In this document: positions 54,301 through 63,949 of the stretch, one piece after another
Position numbering within the stretch: the first letter of the stretch is position 1
How the letters are laid out: each line of letters starts with the position of its first letter
DNA from: Phytobacter palmae
GTDB taxonomy: Bacteria > Pseudomonadota > Gammaproteobacteria > Enterobacterales > Enterobacteriaceae
Reading direction: 5' to 3'
Assembly: GCA_900112785.1 (NCBI GenBank)
Contig: FONB01000016.1
Coordinates: 1-64,000, forward strand
DNA: 64,000 nt
Translations under genes and position numbers: made by a program
The notes under the pieces: generated by a model
Database searches by the model: none
What the model was told of the DNA's origin: nothing
What the model saw: the letters and a program-made list of their open reading frames with translations, nothing else

Positions 54301-54311
54301 TGCAATTGCAA
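54300..54311. promoter_or_regulatory. MarR operator copy A (TTGCAATTGCAA)
   Basis: Perfect 12-bp palindrome overlapping the -10 of the GST-SMR promoter. Identical to copies at 54315 and 59106. Confidence 0.75.
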
Positions 54312-54314
54312 CGA

Positions 54315-54326
54315 TTGCAATTGCAA
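54315..54326. promoter_or_regulatory. MarR operator copy B (TTGCAATTGCAA)
   Basis: Second perfect copy, 15 bp downstream of copy A, and 24 bp ahead of the GST start codon. Tandem copies suggest cooperative binding. Confidence 0.75.
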
Positions 54327-54350
54327 TTCAAATACTCAATAAGGATGAAC

Positions 54351-55022
54351 ATGACACAGGTAACAATTGATCTCGCGTTTTATACTGCCGACACGCCAAA
54401 CGGGCAAAAAATCAGCATATTTCTCAAAGAGGCCGGTCTGGCGTATAAACAGTTCAATCTTGATTTGGACAAAGGGGAGCAGCGCCATCCCGATTTTCTT
54501 AAGATCAACCCGATTGGCAAGATCCCCGTGATTGTTGATCGGCAAACTGGCCTGCGCATTTTTGAGTCGGGCGCCATCCTTTCCTGGCTCTCCTCTAAAA
54601 CCGGATGTTTGCTGCCCGCTACGGAAGCTGAAAACGTCGCCGTACAACAGTGGTTATTTTTCCAGGTCGGTAGTATCGGCCCAATGCTGGGGCAGTTATG
54701 GTGGTTTTTACATGGTTCCAGCACAGTCAATGACGAGGCGATAAAACGATACCAGGAGCAATCGCTGCGTCTTTACCAGGTTGTGGATAAGCGGCTCAGT
54801 GAGTCTGCTTTCCTTGCCGGTGAAAACTACACCATTGCTGATATTGCCGCATTCACCTGGCTCCGAACCTGGGACGAGTTGAGACTGAACATTACCCCTT
54901 ACCCGCACGTTAAGCGGTGGCTTCATGTGATTGCCGCGCGACCGGCGGTACAAGCGGGACTTCATGCGAGTAAGCCGCTCCCTGGAGCGAGGATTGAGCG
55001 ATTAACATCGAGTGAGGAGTGA
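54351..55022 (+). CDS. Nu-class glutathione S-transferase (YfcG/YghU-like)
   Basis: 223 residues from the ATG at 54351, chosen because AAGGA lies 5 bases upstream; an ATG at 54345 sits on that site. Thioredoxin-fold N-terminus with TPNGQKISIFLKEAG, where TPNG is the nu-class active-site signature (disulfide reductase/peroxidase activity in YfcG and YghU), then NPIGKIPVIVD with cis-Pro and ESGAILSWL for glutathione binding. Helical C-terminal domain includes NYTIADIAAFTW. Likely cytosolic detoxification. Four bases separate its stop from the SMR gene, so the two form an operon. Confidence 0.92.
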   Translation: MTQVTIDLAFYTADTPNGQKISIFLKEAGLAYKQFNLDLDKGEQRHPDFLKINPIGKIPVIVDRQTGLRIFESGAILSWLSSKTGCLLPATEAENVAVQQWLFFQVGSIGPMLGQLWWFLHGSSTVNDEAIKRYQEQSLRLYQVVDKRLSESAFLAGENYTIADIAAFTWLRTWDELRLNITPYPHVKRWLHVIAARPAVQAGLHASKPLPGARIERLTSSEE

Positions 55023-55026
55023 GGCC

Positions 55027-55350
55027 ATGGCATGGGCGTATTTGTTTCTTGCTGCTGCCCTTGAAATTGTGATGGGCATTTCCCTCAAATTAAACGCGGG
55101 GTGGACCAGGCTCGGGGCAAGTATTATCGCCGTCATGGCTGGGCTGGGCAGTATTTACTTGCTTGCGTTGGCTTTGCGTTCCTTGCCTGTTGGAATGGCG
55201 TATGCCATGTGGACCGGCACAGGAACGATTGGGTTGGTTCTTGCAGGTATGCTGATTTTTCAGGATGAGATGAGCTGGCCCCGGGTTTGCTTTATGGGGC
55301 TGGCTTTTATCGGCATTATCGGCTTACGTTTCTGCGAAACAACGGGATAA
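55027..55350 (+). CDS. Small multidrug resistance (SMR) exporter, Gdx/SugE-like
   Basis: 107 residues from the ATG giving MAWAYLFLAAALEIVMG. Four membrane helices and the essential Glu13 in AAALE. The segment LPVGMAYAMWTGTGTIG matches the SugE/Gdx branch more than EmrE, pointing to guanidinium or small quaternary cations as substrates; dual-topology proton antiporter in the inner membrane. Co-transcribed with the GST under the TTGCAATTGCAA operators. Confidence 0.9.
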   Translation: MAWAYLFLAAALEIVMGISLKLNAGWTRLGASIIAVMAGLGSIYLLALALRSLPVGMAYAMWTGTGTIGLVLAGMLIFQDEMSWPRVCFMGLAFIGIIGLRFCETTG

Positions 55351-55497
55351 GCGCATTGCTGGCTGCTTATAGCAATGGCGATTTTCCGCTTATTCAAAAT
55401 ATCTTCACCTGTACGTTAATTGTGCAGCGGCTTGATATGCCGCCGTGGTAAAGCAGAGAATACCGGCATCTTATATTTTATCTGCCATGCAGAGGAT

Positions 55498-55983
55498 TCA
55501 TCTTCCTCTGGCTTTTTCACCGGTCAGCGTTAGCACCGTACTGGTTGTAATGGCGACGACTTTGCCATCATCGCGCGATATTTCACATCGGTAATGACTG
55601 ATCGTTTTGCCGCGATGTTCCGCCTGCGCGGTAGCTAACAATCGCGAACGCCACACAGGGCGGACAAAAGAGGTCTTAATATCGATTGTTGTAAAACTTT
55701 CATCCTTTTTCATTAAGGTAGAATGCGCGGTGCCAATAGCTGCGTCTGCCAGTTCACATAATAGCCCTCCGTGGACGGTACCCTGCTGATTTCCATGGAG
55801 TGCGGGATCGGCATCCAGCGCGAGTGTAGCCGTCGCCTCACCGACATCCACAATGCTGATACCCAGCAGTCGTGAGATGGCTGTGGGATAATTCATATGT
55901 GTTGTCATTGTCTCGTCCAGCGTTCCTTGCAACTGGCGCTGCAAAAACTCCAGTACGGGGATATAAACCGATTTTTCTTTCAT
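55498..55983 (-). CDS. PaaI-family hotdog thioesterase
   Basis: 161 residues. Hotdog fold with HGGLLCELADAAIGTAHST near residue 70 (the HGG.....D/E active-site pattern of PaaI thioesterases) and SFVRPVWRSRLLATAQ. The family hydrolyses aryl- or acyl-CoA esters. The gene stands alone; an ATG 24 codons further in (MTTHMNYPTA) is an alternative start. Confidence 0.87.
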   Translation of the reverse strand: MKEKSVYIPVLEFLQRQLQGTLDETMTTHMNYPTAISRLLGISIVDVGEATATLALDADPALHGNQQGTVHGGLLCELADAAIGTAHSTLMKKDESFTTIDIKTSFVRPVWRSRLLATAQAEHRGKTISHYRCEISRDDGKVVAITTSTVLTLTGEKARGR

Positions 55984-56227
55984 ATTAATCCTCTGTACGC
56001 ATAAATACCGTAGGGTAGAAATAGAGCAGGATATTTGTCATTCCTCCGGGAATAACCAGATGTGTTTTATGGTTATTTGCTGGTGGAAACTTTCGCTAAA
56101 AGATTTATATTCTCTGTCAATGATATGTCCGTAAGTTGCAAAACGATTTGCCTCCTTATCCCTGGAGGCATTTAAAACATTATCGCAACGGCCAAAAAAT
56201 ACTGGCTCTGTCTGGCGGGAGGTTATT

Positions 56228-56656
56228 TTACTTTCGCACCGCGACTATCATTTCCAGCTCAACAGGCGCGCCTCGCGGTAATTCAGCTACACCTACCGAC
56301 GTACGGGTATGTGTGCCCCTTGTGCCAAGCCTTGCAACGAGTTGATCGGATGCCCCGTTCATCACCTGGCTCTGCTGGGTAAAACCAGGAGCAGAAGCAA
56401 TATACCCTACTACTTTAATCACCTGGATAATATTATCTTCGCCTCCGACCGCCTCACTCACTGCCGCAATGCAGAGGTCGGCACAAAAAGCCGCAGCCTG
56501 TTGGGCCGCAGGGAGATCAATGTCCATTCCCACTTTTCCTGCGTAAAGCAGCGTTTCACCTTTGCGCGGAAGCTGTCCGCTCACATAAGCCAGCCCGTCA
56601 TGGATGATGACAGGAACATAATTCCCACCCGGCTTATTAGTTATATGTTCAGTCAT
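56228..56656 (-). CDS. RidA-family protein (enamine/imine deaminase)
   Basis: 142 residues from the ATG giving MTEHITNKPGGNYVPVI; a longer frame upstream lacks support. YjgF/RidA fold, trimeric; archetype hydrolyses 2-aminoacrylate-type imines. The conserved Arg is in TRTSVGVAELPRGAPVELEMI near the C-terminus (Arg about 118), and GKVGMDIDLPAAQQAA is a family segment. This subgroup (YjgF with AFCADLCIAAV insert) is not archetypal RidA, so the substrate may differ. A reactive-enamine role would fit the proposed resistance region. Confidence 0.88.
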   Translation of the reverse strand: MTEHITNKPGGNYVPVIIHDGLAYVSGQLPRKGETLLYAGKVGMDIDLPAAQQAAAFCADLCIAAVSEAVGGEDNIIQVIKVVGYIASAPGFTQQSQVMNGASDQLVARLGTRGTHTRTSVGVAELPRGAPVELEMIVAVRK

Positions 56657-56791
56657 AGTCTCACCTCTATTTTTCCGTTCCTGTATTCGGGATAATTTAC
56701 TCACAACCTGACCAGAATATACGCTGTCAGCCAAACAGGAGCCGGAATTATTTTCATATTCCGCACGCTAATATCCCTGACTCGGAAAAAT

Positions 56792-57334
56792 TCAGTCAGG
56801 TATCACGAGGGGGCCACAATTGCTGTCGGTAATAAATGTTGCCAGTAATTCGGCAGGTTCACTCTTACTGACGTTTTCGGCAAAAAGATGTAATGCGCCG
56901 GGCGGTTCGAACCATGTCTGTCCGGCTGTATAATTTGCAGCCGCACTTCCTTCCATTTGGGAGCGTAAAGTGCCTTTCAGGACAAAAGCAGACACTGAAC
57001 CCGGATGACGATGGCTCGGTGTATACGCGTCTGGTGGGAAGTCAATCACCGCGACGGTAAGGGATTTGCCGGGAATGCCGGGCAAAGGCTCACAGGAAAC
57101 GGGCCTGATATTTGTCTGAGGTCGCGTGGTCTCTATGGGGCCGGACATCTGCATATTCATAGAATGCCGGTCAGAATGATGCCTGTCTGGCGTTGACGCA
57201 GCCGGATAAGAGACGGAATGGACAATATAACCCCCGATGAACAAGGCCGCGCCGACAGTAGCCATAATGCTGAGCCGCATGAAAGGCAAGGGGCTCTTCT
57301 CCAGGGCGAAGGTTGAGTCATGTTGTGTAATCAC
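56792..57334 (-). CDS. Membrane-anchored cupin-domain protein
   Basis: 180 residues. One N-terminal membrane segment (about 20-42, RLSIMATVGAALFIGGYIVHSV), a His/Met-rich linker (DRHHSDRHSMNMQMSG) that could bind metal, and a cupin domain with SHRHPGSVSAFVLKG and GALHLFAE metal ligands. Facing the periplasm by prediction. Function unknown; such cupins are often found beside oxidoreductases, as here with the SDR gene. Confidence 0.8.
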   Translation of the reverse strand: MITQHDSTFALEKSPLPFMRLSIMATVGAALFIGGYIVHSVSYPAASTPDRHHSDRHSMNMQMSGPIETTRPQTNIRPVSCEPLPGIPGKSLTVAVIDFPPDAYTPSHRHPGSVSAFVLKGTLRSQMEGSAAANYTAGQTWFEPPGALHLFAENVSKSEPAELLATFITDSNCGPLVIPD

Positions 57335-57384
57335 GGGAACCTCTTTTTCTGACGAAATACCGAAACAAAAAGCACTGAATTGCG

Positions 57385-58113
57385 CTACAGGCGGAAATCA
57401 GCAGACCATCCCAGTGTCCGGATAGCTTTTTTGGAAGTCACAGCAAACCCGGCGTCAGCAATATTGTATATACCGTGCGCTCCTGCTTTTATGGCGAGTA
57501 GTGCGGCACAGGCTGCGGCATCAACGTGGACTGTCGGTGACGTTCCGGGCTTGTCCACACCGGTTCCCGGACCATAGAGATGACCGTAGCGCAGAACAAT
57601 CCCCGTTACAGACTGAGGATGAGCTAACACGGCAGACTCAAGGGCTACAGCACCGCAAACGCTGGTAAGGCGAGGTTCGGGAGCCAGCAGATCGAGCGGC
57701 ATTTCTTCATCGTAAGGTTCGTGTCCGGGCGCATAAGTCCAGGCGATACTTTGAGCAATCACGCGCTCTACGCCTGCCGCAATAGCCGCCTGCATCAGAC
57801 TGGCCGTGCCTTCACGCCGCATGCGTGCGTTACGCGCTGCAAAATCTGCGGCATTTGTCGGGTCGATAGTGCGGGGCAGGTCGGTAAGTTGATGGATAAC
57901 GGTATCGGGTTTTGCCAGTCTGACAGCACGAGCCAGTTTTTCGGTATCAAAAACGTCGACAACAACCGGATGGACGCCTGCTGACTCAAGGCTGCGCGCT
58001 TTTTCTTCGGAGCGTGTTGTGCCGAAAACGTTGTAACCTGCTCTCAGTAACAAGGGCACAAGACGCTGACCAATGGCGCCCGTCGCGCCTGCCAGGAAAA
58101 TTGTTGCGGACAT
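57385..58113 (-). CDS. NAD(P)-dependent epimerase/dehydratase-like SDR
   Basis: 242 residues from the ATG giving MSATIFLAGATGAIGQRL, with GAGGTG ahead. Extended/atypical SDR with Rossmann motif GATGAIG. The usual YxxxK is not obvious (VCGAVALESAVL stands at the expected place), so it may bind NAD(P) without classical SDR catalysis. The substrate is unknown. 50 bp upstream of the cupin gene in the same direction, likely co-transcribed with it. Confidence 0.85.
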   Translation of the reverse strand: MSATIFLAGATGAIGQRLVPLLLRAGYNVFGTTRSEEKARSLESAGVHPVVVDVFDTEKLARAVRLAKPDTVIHQLTDLPRTIDPTNAADFAARNARMRREGTASLMQAAIAAGVERVIAQSIAWTYAPGHEPYDEEMPLDLLAPEPRLTSVCGAVALESAVLAHPQSVTGIVLRYGHLYGPGTGVDKPGTSPTVHVDAAACAALLAIKAGAHGIYNIADAGFAVTSKKAIRTLGWSADFRL

Positions 58114-58626
58114 AAAATCACCTCTTAAAGCTTGCATTCCATACCTCATCGCGCCCCGGTCAGCTAAATGCCCTCACGCAGGATATGGCTGGGGTTATCG
58201 CATCAACGGCCAGGTTGCAGAAAGTGTCTGTTCACTTTCAGACGACACCATTTGCCCCGGTGTTAAGGCTGAAATATATCGCCGCAATGACCCATGCCAC
58301 AGGGCCAAGAATTAACAAAAACACCAGGACATTAACGATTAGTGAAAAGTATGAACATCGAACCCGCCTGTGCTAATGCGAATACAGACTGGCAGATGCA
58401 GGCCATCAGAGATTATTTGGTAAGTTAACGCGCTGTTCAGAAGGTGGGCGGGAGCGGCTGGTATAAAGTGAAGATGATTTCCCCGGCAAAGGTGATTCTG
58501 GCATGACTGGCGCCAGCCCCACTGAGGAAGAAGGCGTCGCCCATGCCGGGCAGAGTCTGGCAGCGCATGTATATTTTGCGGTTTAACGCCTTCATACCAG
58601 AGAGGCAATCGGGCGTTGCCCTGCGA
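58114..58626. other. Intergenic region between SDR and marR genes
   Basis: 513 bp, minus-strand transcription on both sides. A short hydrophobic frame on the minus strand ends at 58238 (NVLVFLLILGPVAWVIAAIY) but lacks a good start codon. Another minus-strand frame ending near 58437 is open but unrecognised. Likely decayed genes; nothing firm. Confidence 0.45.
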
Positions 58627-59082
58627 TTAACGCGTCTGCGTCTTTTGCGCGCGGGCCGCTGCAGCGACCTGGTCCAGCGCGGCAGAAACCGTGCTTTGCT
58701 CATCGGTACTGAACTGGCTCAGGAAAAGTTCTGCGACTGCACTTTCATAAACTTTCCACATCTTCTTGCGTAGTGCTCGCCCTTCCTTCGTGATGGTGGC
58801 ATATGCAGCACGGCCATCTTCTGGCGAACGCATGCGCTGGACCAGCCCTTCCTGCTCCAGGCGGTCTACCAGACGCGTGAGGTTGTACCTTTCTATCGCC
58901 AGCGCATCGGCCAGTTCATGCATTCTTCTGGTGCCGTTTTGCCCGCTTTCCAGCCCCCAAAGTACGTCGTACCAGGCATAGGCGGGCAGTTTCGCGGCTG
59001 CCAGACGGCTCTCCACTTCACGAATCATCAACCGGTGAGCGCGTACAAACGAAAACCAGAGATCCGTTTGATTCTTCTCCAT
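58627..59082 (-). CDS. MarR-family regulator (proposed TTGCAATTGCAA repressor)
   Basis: 151 residues. MarR winged helix: MHELADALAIERYNLTRLVDRLEQEGLVQRMRSPEDGRAAYATITKEG (recognition helix and DxRxxxxxxT wing, about 52-100), flanked by dimer helices. Start supported by AAAGGAGCC ahead of ATG on the minus strand. Its own upstream region carries the palindrome TTGCAATTGCAA fused to a TACAAT -10, the same design as the GST promoter, so autoregulation is likely. Divergent from the PDH E1/DXS operon across 171 bp, so these are probable targets. Ligand unknown; MarR proteins typically release DNA on binding phenolic or other small toxic compounds. Confidence 0.9.
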   Translation of the reverse strand: MEKNQTDLWFSFVRAHRLMIREVESRLAAAKLPAYAWYDVLWGLESGQNGTRRMHELADALAIERYNLTRLVDRLEQEGLVQRMRSPEDGRAAYATITKEGRALRKKMWKVYESAVAELFLSQFSTDEQSTVSAALDQVAAAARAQKTQTR

Positions 59083-59105
59083 ACCAGGCTCCTTTCATTT
59101 TTTAG

Positions 59106-59122
59106 TTGCAATTGCAATTGTA
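59106..59122 (-). promoter_or_regulatory. MarR operator copy C fused to the marR -10
   Basis: TTGCAATTGCAA at 59106-59117; read on the minus strand it is preceded by TACAAT (59117-59122), sharing one base. This is the same overlap as TATGAT with operator A at 54295-54311. No strong -35 is seen for marR. Confidence 0.7.
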
Positions 59123-59149
59123 CCTGACTTAGCATGGCGAACGCCAGAA

Positions 59150-59161
59150 TTGCATTTGCAA
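59150..59161. promoter_or_regulatory. MarR operator copy D (TTGCATTTGCAA)
   Basis: One-mismatch copy of the palindrome, 44 bp from copy C and 93 bp ahead of the PDH E1 start. Preceded by CAGAAT in the position of a -10 for rightward transcription (4 of 6 matches), repeating the operator-on--10 layout. Confidence 0.6.
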
Positions 59162-59253
59162 TTCATTAATCGGGCTTAATGACTGCACATCATTCACTTG
59201 ATGTTTCAGAGAGTGGCAGTTTCTCAACGCCCTATTTTTAAGGGAGATTTTCC

Positions 59254-61956
59254 ATGAGTTTACACCCTGAACGGGTTGATATTGACCCGCTGGAAACGCG
59301 AGAGTGGCTGGAAGCGCTGGAGGCAATCATGACCATTGAAGGCCGTTCACGCGCGCACTACTTGATCGACAGCCTTACCGATTTTGATGCGACCCGGAAC
59401 GGTGATTTCTATGGACGCGTCACCACCCCCTATGTCAATACGATTGATAAGGATCGGCAACCCGCCTATCCCGGCAATCTCGACATTGAGCAGCGCTTAA
59501 ATGCGTACATACGCTGGAATGCTATGGTCATGGTGCTGCGTGCCGGTAAACACTCCAATGTCGGCGGACATATTGCGACTTACCAGTCAGCGGCCGTGCT
59601 TTATGATGTGGGTTTTAGTCACTTTTTCCGTGGTCGCACCGGGACATTCGGCGGCGATATGATTTACATCCAGGGCCATTCCGCACCTGGTATTTACGGG
59701 CGCGCCTATCTGGAAGGGCGTATCAGCGAATCGCAACTGGACAATTTCCGTCGTGAAGCCGGACGTGATGGGCTCTCTTCCTATCCACACCCACGTTTGA
59801 TGCCTGACTTCTGGCAATTCCCTACGGTATCCATGGGACTTGGACCGTTGACTGCGGTCTATCAGGCACGGTTCATGCGCTATCTCGAGTACCGTGGAAT
59901 GCTGGAGCATCAGGGACGTAAAGTGTGGGCTTTCCTGGGTGATGGCGAAATGGATCAGCCGGAATCACTGGCGGCCATCTCAGTCGCAGGGCGAGAACGT
60001 CTCGACAATGTCATCTTTGTCGTCAACTGCAATCTCCAGCGCCTTGACGGCCCGGTTCGGGGTAATAGCAAGATTGTTCAGGAGCTTGAAGGTACTTTCA
60101 GGGCGGCAGGCTGGAATGTCATCAAGGTGCTGTGGGGCAGCGGCTGGGATGATCTGCTCAAGCGCGATACCAGCGGACTGTTACGCCAGCGCATGATGGA
60201 GTGCATCGATGGGGAATACCAGACCTTCAAGTCGCAAAATGGTGCCTATGTGCGCGAACATTTCTTCGGTAAATATCCCGAGCTGCTGAAGCTGGTGGCG
60301 CATCTGTCTGACGATGAGATTTGGGCGCTGACACGTGGCGGTCATGATCCGCAAAAGGTCTATGCCGCCTACGCAAAGGCGGTCAGTACAGAAGGTCGTC
60401 CCACCGTCATTCTTGCCAAGACGGTTAAAGGTTTTGGCATGGGGGAGGCTGGCGAAGGCCAGAATATCAACCATCAGTTGAAAAAGATGAGTGCGGATGC
60501 GGTGCGTGCATTCCGCGATCGCTTTTCCCTCCCGGTGCGCGACGACCAGCTTGAAGAGATGCCTTACCTCAAGCCCGAACCCGACAGCGAAGAGGCTCGT
60601 TACTTCGCGCAGCGCAGAGCGACGCTCGGCGGCTATATTCCGTCGCGTTCCCGACAGGTTGCCTCACTCCCGATCCCGCCGCTCAGTACTTTCGATTCGC
60701 AACTCAAAGGGAGTGGTGAGCGTGAAATCTCAACGACTATCTCTTTCGTACGCATTTTGACCACGCTGCTCAAAGATCCCACTCTGGGCAAGCTCGTCAT
60801 CCCCATTGTGCCAGACGAATCTCGGACCTTTGGCATGGAAGGGCTGTTTCGCCAGATAGGCATCCACTCTTTTATGGGGCAACTTTATACCCCGCAGGAT
60901 GCCGGACAGCTGAGCTACTACAAAGAGGCGAAGGACGGTCAAATTCTGCAGGAAGGTATCAATGAATCCGGCGCAATGGCGTCATGGATCGCGGCCGGAA
61001 CGGCTTATAGTAATCACGGCCTGCCGACAATTCCTTTTTATATCTTCTACTCCATGTTCGGCTTACAGCGCGTTGGTGATTTGGCCTGGGCCGCAGGCGA
61101 TGCGCGCACGCGAGGCTTTCTGCTGGGAGCCACATCAGGCCGCACCACGCTGATGGGGGAAGGATTGCAGCACGATGATGGCCACAGCCATGTGCTATCG
61201 TCAGTCATCCCCAATTGTCTCTCGTATGACCCCACCTTTGCTTATGAACTGGCGGTTATCATTCAGGATGGCCTGCGTCGCATGTACGCGGATCAGGAAG
61301 ATATCTACTACTACATTACCCTGCTCAACGAGAATTATCCGAACCCTGCCATGCCGCAGGGAAGTGAGGAGGGCATTCTCAGGGGACTCTACTTGTTGCG
61401 CGAGAGCCAGCAACAGCAATCCCTGTCGGGGCAGAGCACCACACCACATCTGCAACTGCTCGGCAGTGGCGCGATCCTGCGAGAAGTCATTGCCGCCAGT
61501 GAGCTTCTGGCACAGGATTTCGGTATTTCAAGTGATGTATGGAGTGCGACAAGCCTTACTGAATTGCGCCGTGACGGGCTGGCGGCGGAGCGCTGGAATA
61601 TGCTGCACTCCGAACAGGAACCACGTATCTCGTATGTTCAGCAATGCTTGCAAGACCGTGCAGGCCCGGTCGTTGTGGCGACCGACTATATGAAGATCTT
61701 TGGCGACCAGATACGTCCTTTTATTAATGATCGACGATTCATCAGCCTCGGTACAGATGGCTTCGGGCGTTCAGATACACGCCAGTCGCTGCGCGAATTT
61801 TTTGAAGTTGATCGCCATTTTATTGCTCTTGCCGCGATAAAAGCGCTGGCTGATGAAGGATGCCTGCCTCGCCAAAAAATCCAGGAAGCGATGCTTCGTT
61901 ACAACATCGATCCGGAAAAAATTGACCCGACAGCTATCCAGGTGCCCGGTCGATGA
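59254..61956 (+). CDS. Second pyruvate dehydrogenase E1 (homodimeric AceE-type)
   Basis: 900 residues; E. coli AceE has 887. ThDP enzyme that decarboxylates pyruvate and acetylates the E2 lipoyl domain. Catalytic residues known in AceE are matched: His in GGHIATY and QGHSAPG, ThDP motif GDGEMDQPE...[10 protein letters not shown], loop His in NINHQLKKM, Glu in INESGA, His in [11 protein letters not shown]. Relative to E. coli AceE (from memory) active-site neighbours differ: GHISPG is GHSAPG and YIYYS is YIFYS. No E2 or E3 gene is nearby, so it must use the housekeeping complex or act alone. The related MdeB type uses 2-oxobutyrate. Strong AAGGGAG ribosome binding site; overlaps the DXS gene by 4 bases. 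Confidence 0.93.
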   Translation: MSLHPERVDIDPLETREWLEALEAIMTIEGRSRAHYLIDSLTDFDATRNGDFYGRVTTPYVNTIDKDRQPAYPGNLDIEQRLNAYIRWNAMVMVLRAGKHSNVGGHIATYQSAAVLYDVGFSHFFRGRTGTFGGDMIYIQGHSAPGIYGRAYLEGRISESQLDNFRREAGRDGLSSYPHPRLMPDFWQFPTVSMGLGPLTAVYQARFMRYLEYRGMLEHQGRKVWAFLGDGEMDQPESLAAISVAGRERLDNVIFVVNCNLQRLDGPVRGNSKIVQELEGTFRAAGWNVIKVLWGSGWDDLLKRDTSGLLRQRMMECIDGEYQTFKSQNGAYVREHFFGKYPELLKLVAHLSDDEIWALTRGGHDPQKVYAAYAKAVSTEGRPTVILAKTVKGFGMGEAGEGQNINHQLKKMSADAVRAFRDRFSLPVRDDQLEEMPYLKPEPDSEEARYFAQRRATLGGYIPSRSRQVASLPIPPLSTFDSQLKGSGEREISTTISFVRILTTLLKDPTLGKLVIPIVPDESRTFGMEGLFRQIGIHSFMGQLYTPQDAGQLSYYKEAKDGQILQEGINESGAMASWIAAGTAYSNHGLPTIPFYIFYSMFGLQRVGDLAWAAGDARTRGFLLGATSGRTTLMGEGLQHDDGHSHVLSSVIPNCLSYDPTFAYELAVIIQDGLRRMYADQEDIYYYITLLNENYPNPAMPQGSEEGILRGLYLLRESQQQQSLSGQSTTPHLQLLGSGAILREVIAASELLAQDFGISSDVWSATSLTELRRDGLAAERWNMLHSEQEPRISYVQQCLQDRAGPVVVATDYMKIFGDQIRPFINDRRFISLGTDGFGRSDTRQSLREFFEVDRHFIALAAIKALADEGCLPRQKIQEAMLRYNIDPEKIDPTAIQVPGR

Positions 61957-63818
61957 CAAAAGAAAACGTGTTGAGAACTATCGATTCTCCCGCAGACCTG
62001 AGACGCCTGCATCGTAGTGAATTACCGCAACTTACCCGCGAGTTGCGTACGTTCCTGCTTGATAGCGTTTCCCGGACGGGAGGGCATCTGTCTTCAAACC
62101 TGGGCGTGGTTGAACTGACCGTTGCTTTGCATTACGTATTCGACACGCCTGCGGACAGGATTGTCTGGGATGTGGGCCATCAGGCCTACCCACACAAGAT
62201 CCTGACAGGTCGGAGAGAGCGGATGCGAACATTGCGACAGAACGGGGGGATTTCCGGCTTTCCCGTTCGAACTGAGTCACAGTACGACGCGTTTGGCACC
62301 GCTCACTCAAGCACGTCCATCTCGGCCGCACTGGGCATGGCTGTCGCCGCGAAACTACAAAAAGTGAAACGCTATTCGATTGCCGTCATCGGCGATGGTG
62401 CGATGAGCGCGGGAATGGCATTCGAAGCGATGAATAATGTTGGCGCTGCGGAAAACATGCCATTCCTTGTCATTTTAAATGACAACGGAATGTCGATTTC
62501 GCCACCCGTCGGTGCGTTGAACGCCTGTCTTGCCCGCCTTACCTCAGGCCGCGATTTTGCACAGACATCGACAGAGGCAGAATACGCACGCGCCAGCACA
62601 TCTGAGGCACACGCAAAAGGGCCGAATGTCCCTGATACCTTATTCGGGGAGTTTGGATTTCACTATATCGGGCCAATAGACGGCCATAACCTGAACGCGC
62701 TCATTAGCGCTTTAAAAGAGATAAAGCAGCAACCCGGGCCCCATTTTCTGCATGTCGTGACAAAAAAGGGCAAAGGGTATTCCTTCGCCGAGCAAGATCC
62801 CGTGCGTTATCACCACAGCAAAGAAGCATTCGGTCTGAAAGAAGGTATAAAACCATCGTCAGCGCCCCCTGGGAAATCCTATTCGCAGGTTTTCGGAGAA
62901 TGGCTGTGTGATGCTGCGGAACTGGACTCGCGGGTCGTGGGCATTACGCCTGCAATGGGTGAAGGGTCGGGAATGGTGAGGTTTGCAGAGCTCTTCCCTC
63001 ATCGCTACTTTGATGTGGGTATCGGAGAACAGCATGCCGTGACCTTTGCTGCCGGTCTTGCGGCTGATGGCCTCAAGCCCGTTGTCGCTATCTATTCAAC
63101 CTTCCTGCAGCGCGCATACGATCAGCTTATCCATGATGTTGCGCTACAGAATCTGCCTGTCATCTTTGCTATTGATCGGGCTGGGGTTGTGGGTGGCGAT
63201 GGCGCAACACATCTTGGTAGCTATGACCTGGCATTCCTGCGTTGTATTCCCAATATGATCGTTATGGCGGCGTCGAATGAAAACGAGTGCCGGCAAATGC
63301 TTTACACCGCCCTGCAACAAACATCGCCCACCGCGGTGCGCTATCCCCGGGGCGGGGGGACAGGTGTCGAAACGGAGAGAAAGATGACAGCGATTCCCAT
63401 TGGCAAAGGGGAAGTTCTCCGACATGCGACCGGCGTGTCAAAGATACGCATCGCGATTCTCGCGTTTGGCTCTATGGTCGCGCCAGCACTGGGTGCGGCG
63501 AATTTAATCGACGCAACGGTAGCAAACATGCGTTTCATCAAGCCACTCGATACCGATCTGATTTACCGCTTAGCCACAACACATGATGCCATCGTGACGG
63601 TCGAGGAAGGGTGCGTGATGGGAGGTGCGGGCTCCGCATGCGCAGAGGCTTTATCGGCGTTGTGTGTGAGCTTACCTGTCTTACATCTCGGCTTACCGGA
63701 TCATCTTATCGACCACGGCGACCCTGTAAAACTACTGGCCGATTGCGGACTTGATATACCCGGTATCGCGGCATCGATTCGAACGCGTTTTCAGCTTCCC
63801 TTACCTGAGACGCAGTGA
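61953..63818 (+). CDS. Second 1-deoxy-D-xylulose-5-phosphate synthase
   Basis: 621 residues, E. coli Dxs 620. ThDP enzyme condensing pyruvate with glyceraldehyde 3-phosphate, first step of the MEP pathway. [18 protein letters not shown] carries the catalytic His, the ThDP motif is [16 protein letters not shown]...NDNGMS, the conserved Glu is in [15 protein letters not shown], and [15 protein letters not shown] and [15 protein letters not shown] follow. All domains are present. The chromosomal dxs of enterics normally lies with ispA/xseB, so this is probably an extra copy. It overlaps the PDH E1 gene by ATGA and is translationally coupled with it. Confidence 0.93.
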   Translation: MTKENVLRTIDSPADLRRLHRSELPQLTRELRTFLLDSVSRTGGHLSSNLGVVELTVALHYVFDTPADRIVWDVGHQAYPHKILTGRRERMRTLRQNGGISGFPVRTESQYDAFGTAHSSTSISAALGMAVAAKLQKVKRYSIAVIGDGAMSAGMAFEAMNNVGAAENMPFLVILNDNGMSISPPVGALNACLARLTSGRDFAQTSTEAEYARASTSEAHAKGPNVPDTLFGEFGFHYIGPIDGHNLNALISALKEIKQQPGPHFLHVVTKKGKGYSFAEQDPVRYHHSKEAFGLKEGIKPSSAPPGKSYSQVFGEWLCDAAELDSRVVGITPAMGEGSGMVRFAELFPHRYFDVGIGEQHAVTFAAGLAADGLKPVVAIYSTFLQRAYDQLIHDVALQNLPVIFAIDRAGVVGGDGATHLGSYDLAFLRCIPNMIVMAASNENECRQMLYTALQQTSPTAVRYPRGGGTGVETERKMTAIPIGKGEVLRHATGVSKIRIAILAFGSMVAPALGAANLIDATVANMRFIKPLDTDLIYRLATTHDAIVTVEEGCVMGGAGSACAEALSALCVSLPVLHLGLPDHLIDHGDPVKLLADCGLDIPGIAASIRTRFQLPLPETQ

Positions 63819-63949
63819 AATCCTCAGCTGCGACAGCGCCCCGTATCAGGTGTTGGCAAGCCGGGCTGGTTATCCTCCTTCATGTCATGGATGGCAACCT
63901 CCTGTAATGTAATAAGTGAATGTTAAACGCTAACCCGCTGCAATTGCGC

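Noticed and set aside
58228-58360. Small hydrophobic membrane protein on the minus strand
   Set aside because: The peptide looks membrane-like, but no usable start codon or ribosome binding site is present in frame.
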